A stretch of DNA of 64,000 bases from Bactrocera neohumeralis (taxonomy: Eukaryota; Arthropoda; Insecta; Diptera; Tephritidae). Positions 29,768-42,164 of the stretch are shown one piece after another. A program made the position numbers and the translations under genes. The stretch is from positions 10,574,204 to 10,638,203 of the forward strand of contig NW_026089623.1 in assembly GCF_024586455.1 (NCBI RefSeq), given 5' to 3'. A model generated the notes under the pieces. It was not told the origin of the DNA. It did no database searches and worked only from the letters and a program-made list of their open reading frames with translations. The first letter of the stretch is position 1. Each line of letters opens with the position of its first letter.

Positions 29768-31790
29768 CTTTATTCTTCTTCTTTATTGGTGTAGAAACCG
29801 CTTACGCGATTATAGCCGAGTTAAAAACAGCGCGCCAGTCGTTTCTTTTTATCGCTAGGTGGCGACAATGGGATATTTCAAGCGTAATCCACGCCCTTCT
29901 CCACATGGTTCTTCCAACGGAGTGGAGGTCTTCCTCTTCCTCTGCTTCCCTCGGCGGGTACTGCGTCGAACACCTTCAGAGCTTGAGCGTTTTCGTCCAT
30001 TCGGACAACATGACCTAGCCAGCGTAGCCGCTGTCTTTTAATTCGCTGAACTATGTCAATGTCGTCGTATATCTCGCACAGCTCATCGTTCCATCGAATG
30101 CGATATTCTCCGTAGCCAATGCGCAAAGGACCGTAAATCTTTCACAGAACTTTTCTCTCGAAAACTCGTAACGTCGACTCATCAGCTGTTGTCATAGTCC
30201 AAGCCTCTGTACAATATAGCAGGACGGGAATTATTAGTGACTTATGTAGTTTGGTTTTTGTTCGTCGAGAGAGGACTTTACTTCTCAATTGCCTACTCAC
30301 TCCGAAGTAGCACCTGTTGGCAAGAGTTATACTGCGTCGGACTTCGAGGCTGACATTGTTAGTGGTGTTTACGCTGGTTCCTAATTATACGAAACTATCT
30401 ACAACCTCAAAGTTATGACTGTCAACAGTGACGTGAGAGCCAAGTCGCCAGTGCGACGACTGTTGGTTTGATGACAGGAGATATTTCGTCTTGTCGTCGT
30501 TCACTGCTAGACCCATTTGCTTTGATATCAATATCATCGGCATACGCCAGCAGCTGTACACTCTTATAAAAGATTGTGCCTGCCCGATTAAGTTCTGCAG
30601 CTCGAATTATTTTCTCCAGCAGCAGATTGAAGAAGTCGTCTCCTTTTCTGTCCCTAGCTGTCCTTGCCGATCCTGACGGAGCCTTTGGTGTTGCTCAACG
30701 TCAGTTTACACAGCCGTATTAGTTTTGCGGGGATATCAAATTGAGACATAGAGCCAGCTCCTTTTCGCGTTGTCAAAAGCAGCTTTATAATCGACGATGA
30801 GATTGTGTGTGTCTATGCTTTTTTTACGGGTCGTTTCTAAAAATTGCGCATGGTGAATATCTGGTAGACTGTTGATTTTCCAGGGCTAAAGCCACATTGA
30901 TAAGGTCCAATCAGTTTGTTGACGGTCGGCTTTAATCTTTCACACAATACGCTCGATAGAACCTAATAAGCGATGTTGAGGAGGCTTATCCCACGGTAGT
31001 TGGTGTAGATTGTGTGGTCCCCCTTTTTGTGAAATGGGCAGAGCACACTTAATTTCCAATCGCTGGGAATGCTCTCGCCCAACCTTATTTTACAAAGAAG
31101 CTGATGCATGCTCTTTATAAGTTCTCCGCCGCCGCTGGGCCAGTAATCCTTCGGCCCTCGCCGCTTTGTTGTTCTACAGGCGGATAATTGCTATCGTCAT
31201 AAATTGGGGAATCGGGTTCGCCTTCTCGTGGCGTTGTACGTTCACTACCATTCAGCCGGCTGGAGAAGTGCTCCCTAAATAATTTAAGTATGCTCTGGGC
31301 ATCGGTCACTAGATCGCCTTTGGGGTTCTACAAAAGTATGCTCCGATCTTGAAGCCTTCTGTTAACCGCCGCATCTTTTCGTAGAATTTTCGATCATTAC
31401 ACCTGTCGGTCTGTTTATCAAGCTGTTCATTCTCACTCATCTCGGTTTTTTTCTTTTTCTGTCTGCAAATGCGTCTTGCTTCCCTCTTCAACTCTCGGTA
31501 TCTATCCCATCCCGCACGTGTTGTGGTCGATCGTAACGGTACGAGGTGGGCAGTCTGTTTTCTCTCCGCTGCGACACAGACTCCTGGTCGTACCAGCTGT
31601 ACGTAAGGAGTTTGAAATGCCGTCCCACAGTTTCCTTATACCGAGTTGTTGACGAGTGCTCTCAGAGAGCAGGAGTGCAAGTCCAGTAGAAAATCGTTCG
31701 GCTGTCTGTTGTTATTACAGCTTTTCAGCGTCGAACCTTCCCTGTGTTTGTTGACGTGCGTGTTTTGGTGCACAGAGATATGCTCCATCT
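29768..31790 (-). pseudogene. RTE-3: 5'-truncated, heavily mutated RTE-like LINE
   Basis: It starts at the family 3' tail (ttcttcttctttattgg, minus orientation). It retains RWNDELCEIYDDIDIVQRIK, RLRWLGHVVRMDENAQAL and SRGRGRPPLRWK at 29878-30126, then the RT in scattered frames. The linker (LDKQTDRCNDRKFYEKMRRL) is at 31309-31491. The copy ends near 31790 just after the endonuclease boundary, so the endonuclease is absent. Confidence 0.85.
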
Positions 31791-31939
31791 TCAACACGCA
31801 AGAGCCACATATATTATCATAAAAGCACAGTAAACTGTAAACTACTATTTTAATTCGTGAAATAAACTCAATTTATTAGTTTATAATAAAAAGATTTAAA
31901 TATTTTCAATGTAATATTATTCTACTGATTCTACTAAAA

Positions 31940-32346
31940 CCGATGAAGTGCTTGAAATTTTCAATCAGCTGTTACCAAAATTTAACCTAAACTTAGAAGA
32001 AAAAGATATAACTGTACTCATTGAACGCCTAGTTGGACGTTTTGACTAAAAGCAGTAGTAGCGTATTGCCAACAACAATGGAAGTTGCAAATGCCTCCGA
32101 GAACGCAACTGCTTTCTGCCTTAGAAAGCCTCAGAACTTGCGAAAAGGATATACATCCGACGATTCATACTCTTCTCCACGCTCTTTGCACTATGCTAAG
32201 ACTTAGCTCAGAACAACGAGGCTCCACAAAAGATTAAGCGGCTTAGCACTCCTCAACATAAACTAGGCCATTACTGTGAAACCAGAAAAAATAATTAATA
32301 AAAGATTTAGTGAAATGAGCAAACACCGTATTGATTTTACGCTGTA
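31940..32346 (+). pseudogene. hAT transposase C-terminal remnant (ZMYM1/TTF-type)
   Basis: Frame pieces read TDEVLEIFNQLLPKFNLNLE, then MEVANASENATAF, where host-type hATs have a VATAERSFS-like block, then RLSGLALLNI and EKIINKRFSEMSKHRIDF followed by a stop. RLSGLALLNI is the hAT dimerisation-domain signature. Several frameshifts are present. Confidence 0.65.
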
Positions 32347-32799
32347 AAATAAATGTTGAAATATGTATTAAAAATAAAATAATGGTCTACAGTTACACAA
32401 TTCTCAAATCAAATACAAAATTATATATGTAATTATACTCTAGATCCGCCCCTGATTGCACTGAATACTAATAGTTGAACAATTCTCAACCGATGATTAT
32501 ATGATGCCGTTCCGGGATATATCTAGATAATTTTCGTTTTCATTTTCATCAACAACAATACATTTAAAATAAATCAATTTGCCTGAGGGCAACTATTAGT
32601 TGTTAATTAACTCAGATTCAAAGCATTAATTTTTAATCTCAGGACTATACTCACATTTAATCAAGTTTTTTTGTGATGCACTGCGTATTTGGTTCCAACT
32701 CTATTCTACCATTCTCAATATTTAGAAATTTTATTATATCTAAGACTGGATCAGTTTGGAATAGTTTGCACCTATTTATGGTTGCCTTAGAATAAGTGA
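32347..32799. other. Spacer, nothing recognised
   Basis: AT-rich DNA between the hAT remnant and DR1. The short minus-strand frame at 32657-32935 overlaps DR1 and is not a gene. Confidence 0.5.
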
Positions 32800-34012
32800 A
32801 AAATGGCAATCCCACACAGAGGTAAGACAATACGGCCAAATTTAGGTGTTGAGCAAAAATTGAGGTATTCTGATGAAATTTTACGAGTTTGTAGATGGGA
32901 ATAATCGGACCACTGCCACGCCCACAAACCGCCATTAACCTAACCCTATAGACCTATAAAGTGCCATAACTAAGAGCTAAAATAAGATATAAAACTCTTA
33001 TTTGGTACAGGAGATCGTAGTAGCAAGGGGCATCTGTGGGTAAAAATTTTTGAAAAAGTGGATTGCCCCGCCCTCTAATAAGTTTAATGTACATATCTCT
33101 TATACCAATAAAGGTACAATAACGAAATTCATCCAGCATAAATATTATGAGAATTCCTAGCGTGAAAATGGATCAAATCGGAAGATAACCCCGCTCACTC
33201 TCCATATACCGATACGGTTAAAAACTACTAAAAACGCAATAAATCAAAAACCAGAAACATTAACAGTACGTCACAGTACGGAAATGGATAAAATCGGATA
33301 AATACCACCCCAACTTCATATATAGCACAATTTTAAATTTCACTTAGTTCCGTCACTTTCCAGTACAGAAATCGAGAAGCAATTGATTGATCGCGATAAA
33401 ACTTTGAACGAATATTGCCTTTTGGTCGAAAATATCGGTCAATGTGTGAGACATGTAATTGAAGGTATAACCCAAAATGGTTTCAATCGGGCCAATACTT
33501 CCCATAGACATATAATTTATATAGTTTTGAACTTCCGGGTGACTTTGTACCACATATATTGACCAATATGCGAGCTATCTCAATGAAGTTGAGAGAGTGT
33601 TTTACATAAAACCGGTGTATCTTTGTGCCTAAATTAGATAAATTTGAGCGAAAACTTGACTTAGTCTCTATATAACTAATATCAGGATTTTCGAAAATCC
33701 GAATGACTTTACTCTATATGATTGATTTTTTAGTGTGGCTTGTTAATAGTAGGGGGTGTTGGGAAAAAATAAAACCGGGTCGATACTACCCCAACTTCCA
33801 TATATTACATTAAATTATTTTCGTTTTTCTATCACTATGTGTCTGTCAGTGTATGCGTTATATATAGAATATGTATGTAAAAAATTGCTTGCATTTCGAT
33901 CTTCTGGTTGACGTTTTACACCTTAAGGTATTTCCCCGGATTTGGTTCTTAATAGTTGCAGAAGTGTAAAATGTTCGGTTGCACCCAAATTCAGCCTTTC
34001 CTCACTTGTTTC
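32800..34012 (-). mobile_element. DR1 copy, minus orientation
   Basis: It shares the gaccgatattttcgatcaaa-type block with 14965, the ccacgcccac motifs, and the outer tag (aatgttcggttgcaccc...cctttcctcacttg) at 33969-34010. It is more diverged than the palindrome copies. The left limit is approximate. Confidence 0.55.
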
Positions 34013-34087
34013 ACATATATTTTGGTATTTATGAATTGTATTGCATTTTAACACACCCTGAAAAAACCCCAATCAAAACTTATCAAC

Positions 34088-36576
34088 AGCCTCGGATGAT
34101 AGACCCCCTTTTGATAACGACTATGGAAGACGCATTAAGGATTATGATTTGAGGGCATGCACCTGGAATGTCAGGTCCCTTAATTGGGAAGGTCGGCGTA
34201 TGTCCAGATGGTTGATGACCTTGTGAAAATAAAGGCTGACATCACCTTCCAATGCCATGGACGGGACAATGACTCAGATGAGTAGGTCCTTGTGATATTT
34301 TGGCAAAAAGATCGGTAAATTCAGAAATACGTTTGTCTATAGTACTAGATTCCAGCATAAGAAAATACATCAAGCTACTTAGCTGTCTCCGGATCGAAAA
34401 GCTACCAACCAGATCGATCATGTACTGATGGACGGAAGACACGTTTTCAGTTTTGTCGACGTGCATAAGCTCCGAGGTACATTGACTCGGACCACTATCT
34501 CTAGATTCCCAGCCGCCTTTCTGGAACAAACAAACATCATCCATCACAAGGAAGGTTTGACGTCGAAAGGCTGCAATTACAACAGACCAACCATCGATTT
34601 CTACTCGACTTGCACTCCTGCTCTCTGAGAGCACTCATCAGCAACTCGGTATAAGGGAACTGTGGGACGGCATTACAAGATCCTTACATACAGATGCAAC
34701 CGAAACCATTGGTTTTCGGAAAAGACAAAAGAAAAGCTGGTGCGACTAAGAGTGCCGTGTCGCAGAGGGGAGAAAAACGACCTCGCAACGTTACAACCGA
34801 TCAAAACGTTCGGGATGGGATAGACACCATAAGTTGAAGAGGGAAGCGAGACGCATTTACAGACCAAAAAAGAGAGAGGTCGAAATACTTGAGTATGAAG
34901 AGCTTGACAAGCTTGATGACAGGGGAAAGCTCGAAAATAATAGGAGGTTTCAAGACGGGAGCGTACTCTTGTAGAATACCCAGGGGTGATCTAGTAACCG
35001 ATGCCCACAGCATATTAAAATTATAGAGAGAACACTTCTCCAGCCTGCTCAATAGCACAGAAAATATATCGACAGGAGAAGGCAAACCCGATTTCCCAAT
35101 TGATGACGATTGAGCAGACGTTCCATTACCCGACCATGAAGAAGTTCAAATAGCAATTACAACAAAGCGGCGGAGTTCGCCTAATTTCCGACCAAGATGG
35201 AGCATGCATCAGCTTCTTTGTAAAATATGGTCGGACGATGGCATGAACAACGATTGGAATATAATTTAATGGGATAAGTCTCCTAAACATCACTTATAAG
35301 GTTCTATCGAGCGAATTGTGTCAAAGATTAAAGCCCACTGTCAACGAACTGATTGGACCTTATCAGTGTGGCTTTAGGCCTGAAAATCAACAACCGACCA
35401 GATATTCACTAAGCACCAAAACTTGGAAAAGACCCGTGAAAGGAGAATCGACACACACCACCTCTTCGTCGATTTCAAAGCTGCTTTCGACAGCACGAAA
35501 AGGAACTGCCTTTATGCCGCGATGTCTGAATTTGGTATCCCCGCAAAACTAATACGGCTGTGTAAACTGACATTGAGCAACACGAAGAGCTCCGTCAGAA
35601 TCGGGAAGGACCTCTCCGAGCCGTTCGATACCAAACGAGGTTTCAGACAAGGCGATTCCCTATCGTGTGACTTTTTCAACCTGCTTCTGGAGAGAATAGT
35701 TCGAGCTGCAGAACTTAGTAGAGAAGGTACCATCTTTTATAAGAGTGTACAGCTACTGGCGTATGCTGATGATATTGATATCATCGGCCTTAGCACCCGC
35801 GCCGTTAGTTCTGCTTTCTCCAGACTGGACAAGGAAGCACAGAAAATGGGTCTGGTAGTGAACGAGGGCAAAACGAAATATCTCCTGTCATCAAACAAAC
35901 AGTCGTCGCACTCGCGACTTGGCTCTCACGTCACTGTTGACAGTCATAACTTTGAAGTTGTAGATAATTTCGTCTATTTAGGAACCAGCATTAACACCAC
36001 CAACAATGTCAGCCTGGAAGTCCAACGCAGGATTGCCAACAGGTGCTACTTCGGACTGAGTAGGCAATTGAAAAGTAAAGTCCTCTCTCGACGAACAAAA
36101 GCCAAACTCTATAAGTCGCTCATAATTCCCGTCCTGCTATATTGTACAGAGGCTTGGACGATGTCAACAACTGATGAGTCGACGTTGCGAGTTTTCGAGA
36201 GAAAAGTTCTGCGAAAGATTTATGGTCCTTTGCGCGTTGGCCACGGCGAATATCGCATTCGATGGAACGATGAGCTGTACGAGATATACGACGACATTGA
36301 CATAGTTCAGCGAATTAAAAGACAGCGGCTACGCTGGCTAGGTCATGTTGTCCGAATGGACGAAAACACTCCAGCTCTGAAAGTATTCGACGCTGTACCC
36401 GCCGGGGGAAGCAGAGGAAGAGGAAGACCTCCACTCCGTTGGAAGGACCAAGTGGAGAAGGACCTGGCTACGCTTGGAATATCCAATTGGCGCCACGTAG
36501 CGAAAAGGAGAAACGACTGGCGCGCTGTTGTTAGCTCGGCTATAATCGCGTAAGCGGTGTCTACGCCAATTAAGGA
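34088..36576 (+). mobile_element. RTE-4: RTE-like LINE with decayed endonuclease and well-preserved RT
   Basis: It starts at the family 5' sequence (gatgatagaccccctttt) and ends at the purine-rich tail (attaaggagaagatg) near 36576. Most of the endonuclease is deleted (34200-34330) and the linker is mutated, but RT is open from 35423. It is the reference copy for the region deleted from RTE-2. Confidence 0.85.
35423..36553 (+). pseudogene. RTE-4 reverse transcriptase C-terminal two thirds (open, 376 codons)
   Basis: Blocks in order: HHLFVDFKAAFDSTKRN, FRQGDSLSCDFFNLLLERIV, the catalytic LLAYADDIDIIG at about residue 110, GLVVNEGKTKYLL, VDNFVYLGTSINTTNNVS, YCTEAWTMSTTDESTLRVFE, RWLGHVVRMDENTP and SRGRGRPPLRWKDQVEKDL, ending SSAIIA. 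The YLG and RWLGHV motifs are shared with RTE/BovB-type RTs. The upstream RT (35150-35420) is mutated, so the protein is not complete. The frame runs without a stop to the element 3' end. Confidence 0.88.
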
Positions 36577-37363
36577 GAAGATGATTGTGATCACACCGAA
36601 AATGGAAAAAAGTCGAATTCGCAAATACGTTGGAGAAACTAATAGATGAAACCCAAAAACTGCATCGTGTTAGAAATCATGCTCACATAGATTACGATGA
36701 TTCAAACTTTCATTAGTGATTCATTTATAAATAGATCTGTGCTGAATTGTCTGAATGATCACTTTCAATCTATGTATTTCTATATAATCTCGTCTATCAA
36801 TACGAGTAGATGTTTTATACCACAGTTGGTCATTTCATGAAGCAATATCTTCCAAACAAATCCAAGAAATTTAGATTTAAATTTTGCATTTCGTAAGATT
36901 TTTTGTTTTTACGTACAAGTTTGAAATTTGATACTAATTGATTTTTCTACCAACACAAGTATAAAAAATTGTTAGCTTTCAGATACAAATGTTATGATGA
37001 ACATGAATCCATGTGTCTCAACAATACATAGTGTGCCGATAACCCTTGTATACTGGAAGGAAATTGGAACTCTTGGCTGACTTTATAAACGCAGTTTGCA
37101 AAGCAACAACCTATACAGGATAACCATGCATTGCAACACGAATTTGTTCAATAATGCAATGAGATTTACAAACATTTGTGAACACCGTCCTACTTTGCCG
37201 TGTTAATGTTGTGATTTTGTGGTAATAAAAAAAATTACAACATGAATATTCAGCATTCATGTACGTTTGCTATCGAAAACGCACCAGAATTGGCGGAAGC
37301 AAACAATATCAGGTTACTTAAAAAATAAACGAAAAATTGTGTTTTACTTATTAACGTAATGCA
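36577..37363. other. Spacer between RTE-4 and the palindrome
   Basis: AT-rich. No gene or repeat recognised. Confidence 0.5.
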
Positions 37364-38109
37364 AAAAGGAAAATACTCAAAAAGTAAAATTTCTGGAAAA
37401 CCATAAAAAATATGAAGGATGCCGTATCATTTTCGAATGAAGAAGAACTCACTAAAAGTATTTGCTTCTAAATCTAATAGTTTCATACAAAATGATTCTT
37501 TTATTTTGCTACAAGAAATTGCAGCCCATGCTAACACTTTGGTGGGCTTCGTACATAGCAGTACGAATCAGAATTTCTTTGGAAAAGTCTTTGGTGTACA
37601 AATTCTCGTCAATATAATAAAGATGATCTGCCGCTTAAAGGCAATTTCCAATTATAATTTCCTAGAACTGAAGCTGGGCAAAAACAAACTAGCGAAGCAT
37701 TTTCAACTCTGCGCTGCAATTTTTTTCCATTTGATTTAAGGTACGCTGATGGGACATCTATTCCGGTTTGGCAACCAATCGGAGGTGAAACCAGTTACCG
37801 CAGTCGAAAGAGAACGAACTCAATCATTACTTAATTAAATCTTGATTTTTCACTCACACAAAAAAACATAGTTTCTTGTATTTGTTAAAAAATATTTGTT
37901 GCCAAACAGTCTTTAATGAATTAATAAAAAGTTTTATTATAGAATTCAAGGCTTATAATATAAGAGTTTAACTTAGTATTAATAATACACAAAAACTAAA
38001 CACAGCCAATAATAATTCAGTTAAACTAAAAATACTCTCGCTTTATCGTGTCAAAAAAAGTAAATATTATTATGTAAAGTTAAAATCTATGTAGATAAAC
38101 TAAATTTAT

Positions 38110-38790
38110 ATTCATTCTAGTATATTGTTTACTTTCCTTATGACCTCAAGACCTCATTTACTCTTCTAGGTATATATTCAGCAACATTTTTTGTAAATTA
38201 TGGAAAGATTTTGCGCAATTCTCCAATCAAAGCCTTTTTTATGTCGCCCTTGCTTGAAATGTTTCTCTGCCTGAATTTTCCGTCAAGGTGCTCCCACAGA
38301 TGCTCTATAGGATTAGAGTTTTGGTGTTCGATATAACAGTCACTCACTAACAATTTTGGAACGTTGGAATTTTAGGACGTTTTTTCAATTCAAATATTTA
38401 GAATTTGTTTTCGTCCGCATACAAAATGTTTTCCCAGAAGTTTGGAGCCTAATTTGTATATTCAAATGCCAAGTTCATCTGTTTATTCGCCTTTGATGTA
38501 TAGAGCATTTGACGTGGTACTCGTCCATGCAAACCGGTTTTGTGTAATGTTCTCCTGATCGGGCTTACTCGATCTTTCCGCTATATCTTTTAATATTGTT
38601 TTTACTTCCCGTACTATTGATCCGGCTTCAGTGTCAGGAAGTCGCTTTAGTCGGCCCGGCCGTGACAAATTTTCAACAGCCTGATGTTTACCAAGTTTAT
38701 CAATCTTTTTTTCTATTCTGCAAAGGTGTCTTTCAACTATTTCTCCGATTTTGCGTAAAAGTTTACTTTTATATGCAACAAAGTTGCTAA
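38110..38790 (-). pseudogene. Tc1-like transposase, decayed (left arm)
   Basis: The reading contains the N-terminal helix-turn-helix (ENLSRPGRLKRLPDTEAGSI, VREVKTILKDIAERSSK), then a YADEN-like first-Asp region in a second frame, and after a gap NPIEHLWEHLDGKFRQRNIS, the terminal catalytic Glu region of Tc1 transposases. The stretch holding the middle catalytic Asp is deleted. Stops and frameshifts are shared with the right-arm copy, so they predate the inverted duplication. Confidence 0.75.
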
Positions 38791-38819
38791 GGAGAGTATT
38801 ATAGTTTTGTTCACATAAC

Positions 38820-39830
38820 AGTTGTTTGTAAGTCCTAAAACTAAAAGAGTCAGATATAGGGTTATATATACCAAAGTGATCAGAGTGACGAGTAGAGTCG
38901 AAATCCGGATGTCTGTCTGTCCGTCCGTCCGTGCAAGCTGTAACTTGAGTAAGAATTGAGATATCATGATGAAACGTGGTACACGTATTTCTTGGCTCCA
39001 TAAGAAGGTTAAGTTCGAAGATGGGCAAAATCGGCCAACTGCCACGCCCACAAAATGGCGGAAACCGAAAACCTATAAAGTGTCATAACTAAGCCATAAA
39101 TAAAGATATTAAAGTGAAATTTGGTACAAAGGATCGCATTAGGGAGGGGCATATTCGCACGTAATTTTTTTTGGAAAAGTGGGCGTGGCCCCGCCCCCTA
39201 CTATGTGTTTTGTACATATCTAGGAAACTACTATAGCTATGTCAACCAAACTCTATAGGGTCATTTCCTTCAGGCATTTCCATATACAGTTCAAAAATGG
39301 AAGAAATCAGATAATAACCACGCCCACCTCCCATACAAAGGTTATGTTGAAAATCACTAAAAGTGCGTTAACCGACTAACAAAAAACGTCAAAAACACTA
39401 AATTTTACGGAAGAAGTGGCAGGAGGAAGCTGCACCCAGACTTTTTTTCAAATTGACAATGGGCGTGGCGTCGCCCACTTATGGACCAAAAACCATATTT
39501 CAGGAACTACTTTACCGATTTCAATGAAATTCGGTACATAATATTTTCTTAACACCCTGATGACATGTACGAAATATGGGTGAAATCGGTTCATAACCAC
39601 GCCTTCTTCCAATATAACGCTATTTTGAATTCCATCTGATGCCTTTTCTGTATAATATATACATTAGGAAATGAAAATACAATCCAATACTCAAAGTACA
39701 CAAATTGATCTAATCTAATTAATTTTACAGCAAAAAAAAAATATGTAAATTATTATCACTTTATCATGAGAGAGTATAAAATGTTCGGTGACACCCGAAC
39801 TTAGCCCTTCCTTACTTGTTTTTTAATCGT
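38820..39830 (-). mobile_element. DR1 copy inside the Tc1-like element (left arm)
   Basis: Landmarks: ccgtccgtccgtgcaagctg near 38920 (the left arm keeps this tract, the right arm lost it), repeated gggcgtgg/ccacgccca blocks, and the outer tag gtataaaatgttcggtgaca followed by cttccttacttg near 39775-39820. Confidence 0.7.
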
Positions 39831-40178
39831 TTCAGTGGTTGTTCGCTTACCAATTGCAAAATTTAATATTTTAGCGACTTAACCTCAGAAAAAACAATAA
39901 CGATATTAAAAAAAATGTTTCACTACACTCACTCATTTGAATAGTAACAGTTTCCAAAGGAAATTAATGCTTCCCGGAAATAAGCATTAAAAACAAACAA
40001 CGGTTGCTGCCACTGTTTACTTTTTTTGACGCAAAAAAACCAGAATATTTTTTGTTTAAGTGAATTAATTTGGCTGTGTTAAATTTTTATTTATTATTAG
40101 TTCTAGTTTCATTCGTCGCATCAAGGGTCATGCTATACCTTTTTGGAAAGCTCATTTCATGCGCTAACACATGTTTGA

Positions 40179-40610
40179 TTGATTGTCGTTTTTTTTAAGT
40201 CGTTCGTGAGTTATAGCGTCGCAAACATGGAGCAAAATAAAGAGAAAATACGGCATATTTTACAGTACTACTACGATAAAGGCAAAAATGCATCTCAAGC
40301 CGCCAATAAAATTTGTACAGTTTATGGACCCGATACAGTTTCCATTTCCACCGCACAACGATGGTTTCAACGTTTTCGTTCTGGTGTAGAGGTGGTCGTA
40401 GATGCGCCATGCTCCGGAAGGCCTGTCGTCGAAAATTGCGATAAAATCGCTGAATTGGTCGAAAGAGACCGGCATAGTAGCAGCTGTAGCATCGGTCAAG
40501 AGCTGGGCATGAGTCATCAAAAATTCATTTCAATTTCAATAAAAATAAAAAAAAATACCGCAAGACTTTTTTGACAACCCATTATTAATACCAAATATAT
40601 GTATATAATC
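40179..40610 (+). pseudogene. Mariner transposase N-terminal fragment (left arm)
   Basis: The ORF includes MEQNKEKIRHILQYYYDKGK, NASQAANKICTVYG, STAQRWFQRFRSG and DAPCSGRPVVENCDKIAEL, the mariner helix-turn-helix domain. It breaks after QELGMSHQ, where a mariner would continue to the catalytic domain, and resumes in the 3' terminal sequence (ccgcaagactttttgaca). It is therefore an internally deleted copy. The left arm has one extra T near 40570 that shortens the frame relative to the right arm. Confidence 0.82.
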
Positions 40611-40735
40611 TTATAATATAACCCGTGAATTCTATAATAAAACCTTTTAAAATTTCATGAAAGACTGCGTTGTAATAAACACTTTAATATTGATTGAATT
40701 GCTGTTTACTTATTTTTGACGCTTACAGTATATCA

Positions 40736-41262
40736 ATGTCGTCCTATATCTAACACAGGTTATCGTTCCATCGAAGGCGATATTCGCAGTGGCCAACGCG
40801 CAAAGAACCATAAAACTTTTGCAGACCTTTTCTTTTGAAAACTCGTAACGTCGACTCATCAGATTTAGTCATCATCTATACCCCAAACTATTTTCTCCAA
40901 GAATAGGTTGAAAAGGTTGCGCCAAATCTTGGAAAAGACCCATAAAAAGAGATTCGACACGCACAACCTCTTCGTCGATTTCAAAGCAGTTTTTGACAGC
41001 ACGAAAAATAATTCCTTTATTACAGCATGTTTGAATTTGATATCCCCGGAAAACTAATGTGGTTGTGTAAACCTTTTCAACCTATTCTTGGAGAAAATAA
41101 TTTGGGGTATAGATGATGAATACATCTGATGAGTCGACGTTACGAGTTTTCGAAAGAAAAGGTCTGCAAAAGTTTTATGGTTCTTTGCGCGTTGGCCACT
41201 GCGAATATCGCCTTCGATGGAACGATAACCTGTGTTAGATATAGGACGACATTGATATACTG
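40736..41262 (+). pseudogene. RTE-5: RTE fragment at the palindrome centre
   Basis: From 40921 to 41262 the plus strand gives a continuous but deleted RTE reading: HNLFVDFKAVFDSTKNN, then FNLFLEKIIWGIDDE, then STLRVFERKGLQKFYGS. The piece at 40736-40918 is the inverted copy of about 41070-41250. The right end (gacattgatata) is cut by a terminus ctgtaagcgtcaaaaataag, which looks like a Tc1-type end inserted at TA. Confidence 0.8.
40919..41069. other. 151-bp spacer of the palindrome
   Basis: Single-copy RTE sequence continuous in reading with the right arm, suggesting the right arm plus spacer is the original order and the left arm the inverted copy. The left junction (aaaggttg then cgccaaatcttgg) shows at most 2-3 bases of homology. 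Confidence 0.85.
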
Positions 41263-41379
41263 TAAGCGTCAAAAATAAGTAAACAGCAATTCAATCAATA
41301 TTAAAGTGTTTATTACAACGCAGTCTTTCATGAAATTTTAAAAGGTTTTATTATAGAATTCACGGGTTATATTATAAGA

Positions 41380-41808
41380 TTATATACATATATTTGGTAT
41401 TAATAATGGGTTGTCAAAAAGTCTTGCGGTATTTTTTTTTATTTTTATTGAAATTGAAATGAATTTTTGATGACTCATGCCCAGCTCTTGACCGATGCTA
41501 CAGCTGCTACTATGCCGGTCTCTTTCGACCAATTCAGCGATTTTATCGCAATTTTCGACGACAGGCCTTCCGGAGCATGGCGCATCTACGACCACCTCTA
41601 CACCAGAACGAAAACGTTGAAACCATCGTTGTGCGGTGGAAATGGAAACTGTATCGGGTCCATAAACTGTACAAATTTTATTGGCGGCTTGAGATGCATT
41701 TTTGCCTTTATCGTAGTAGTACTGTAAAATATGCCGTATTTTCTCTTTATTTTGCTCCATGTTTGCGACGCTATAACTCACGAACGACTTAAAAAAAACG
41801 ACAATCAA
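41380..41808 (-). pseudogene. Mariner transposase N-terminal fragment (right arm)
   Basis: Identical in protein to 40179-40574 through IKIKKNTARLF, then continuing DNPLLIPNICI because one T is missing relative to the left arm. It is an internally deleted mariner. Confidence 0.82.
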
Positions 41809-42164
41809 TCAAACATGTGTTAGCGCATGAAATGAGCTTTCCAAAAAGGTATAGCATGACCCTTGATGCGACGAATGAAACTAGAACTAATAATAAATAA
41901 AAATTTAACACAGCCAAATTAATTCACTTAAACAAAAAATATTCTGGTTTTTTTGCGTCAAAAAAAGTAAACAGTGGCAGCAACCGTTGTTTGTTTTTAA
42001 TGCTTATTTCCGGGAAGCATTAATTTCCTTTGGAAACTGTTACTATTCAAATGAGTGAGTGTAGTGAAACATTTTTTTTAATATCGTTATTGTTTTTTCT
42101 GAGGTTAAGTCGCTAAAATATTAAATTTTGCAATTGGTAAGCGAACAACCACTGAAACGATTAA

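Larger units (their letters stand above)
38001..40078 (-). mobile_element. Tc1-like element in left arm, interrupted by DR1
   Basis: The ends form imperfect inverted repeats of about 65 bp starting CACAGCCAATAATAATTCA (left) and CACAGCCAAATTAATTCAC (right, inverted), both reaching gtcaaaaaaagtaaa. Inside, the minus strand has a decayed Tc1 transposase and a DR1 copy. The mirror copy is at 41909-43948. Confidence 0.7.
37364..40918 (+). repeat. Left arm of a 7.2-kb imperfect palindrome
   Basis: The reverse complement of this arm is present at 41070-44586. Positions pair so that their sum is about 81950 in the outer part and 81988 in the inner part, the difference being a deletion of about 38 bp in the right arm (left copy near 38905-38945). 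The arms differ by scattered substitutions (for example cgcacgtaa versus cggacgcaa near 39158, and a T-run of 6 versus 5 near 40570), so they are not an exact copy. The arm contains a Tc1-like element, DR1, a truncated mariner and part of RTE-5. The frame at 37419-37739 resembles nothing I know. Confidence 0.95.

Noticed and set aside
37419..37739. Conserved gene in the palindrome's outer arm
   Set aside because: The frame is preserved only partly in the right arm, which has single-base indels, and I recognise no motifs. It is more likely transposon debris.
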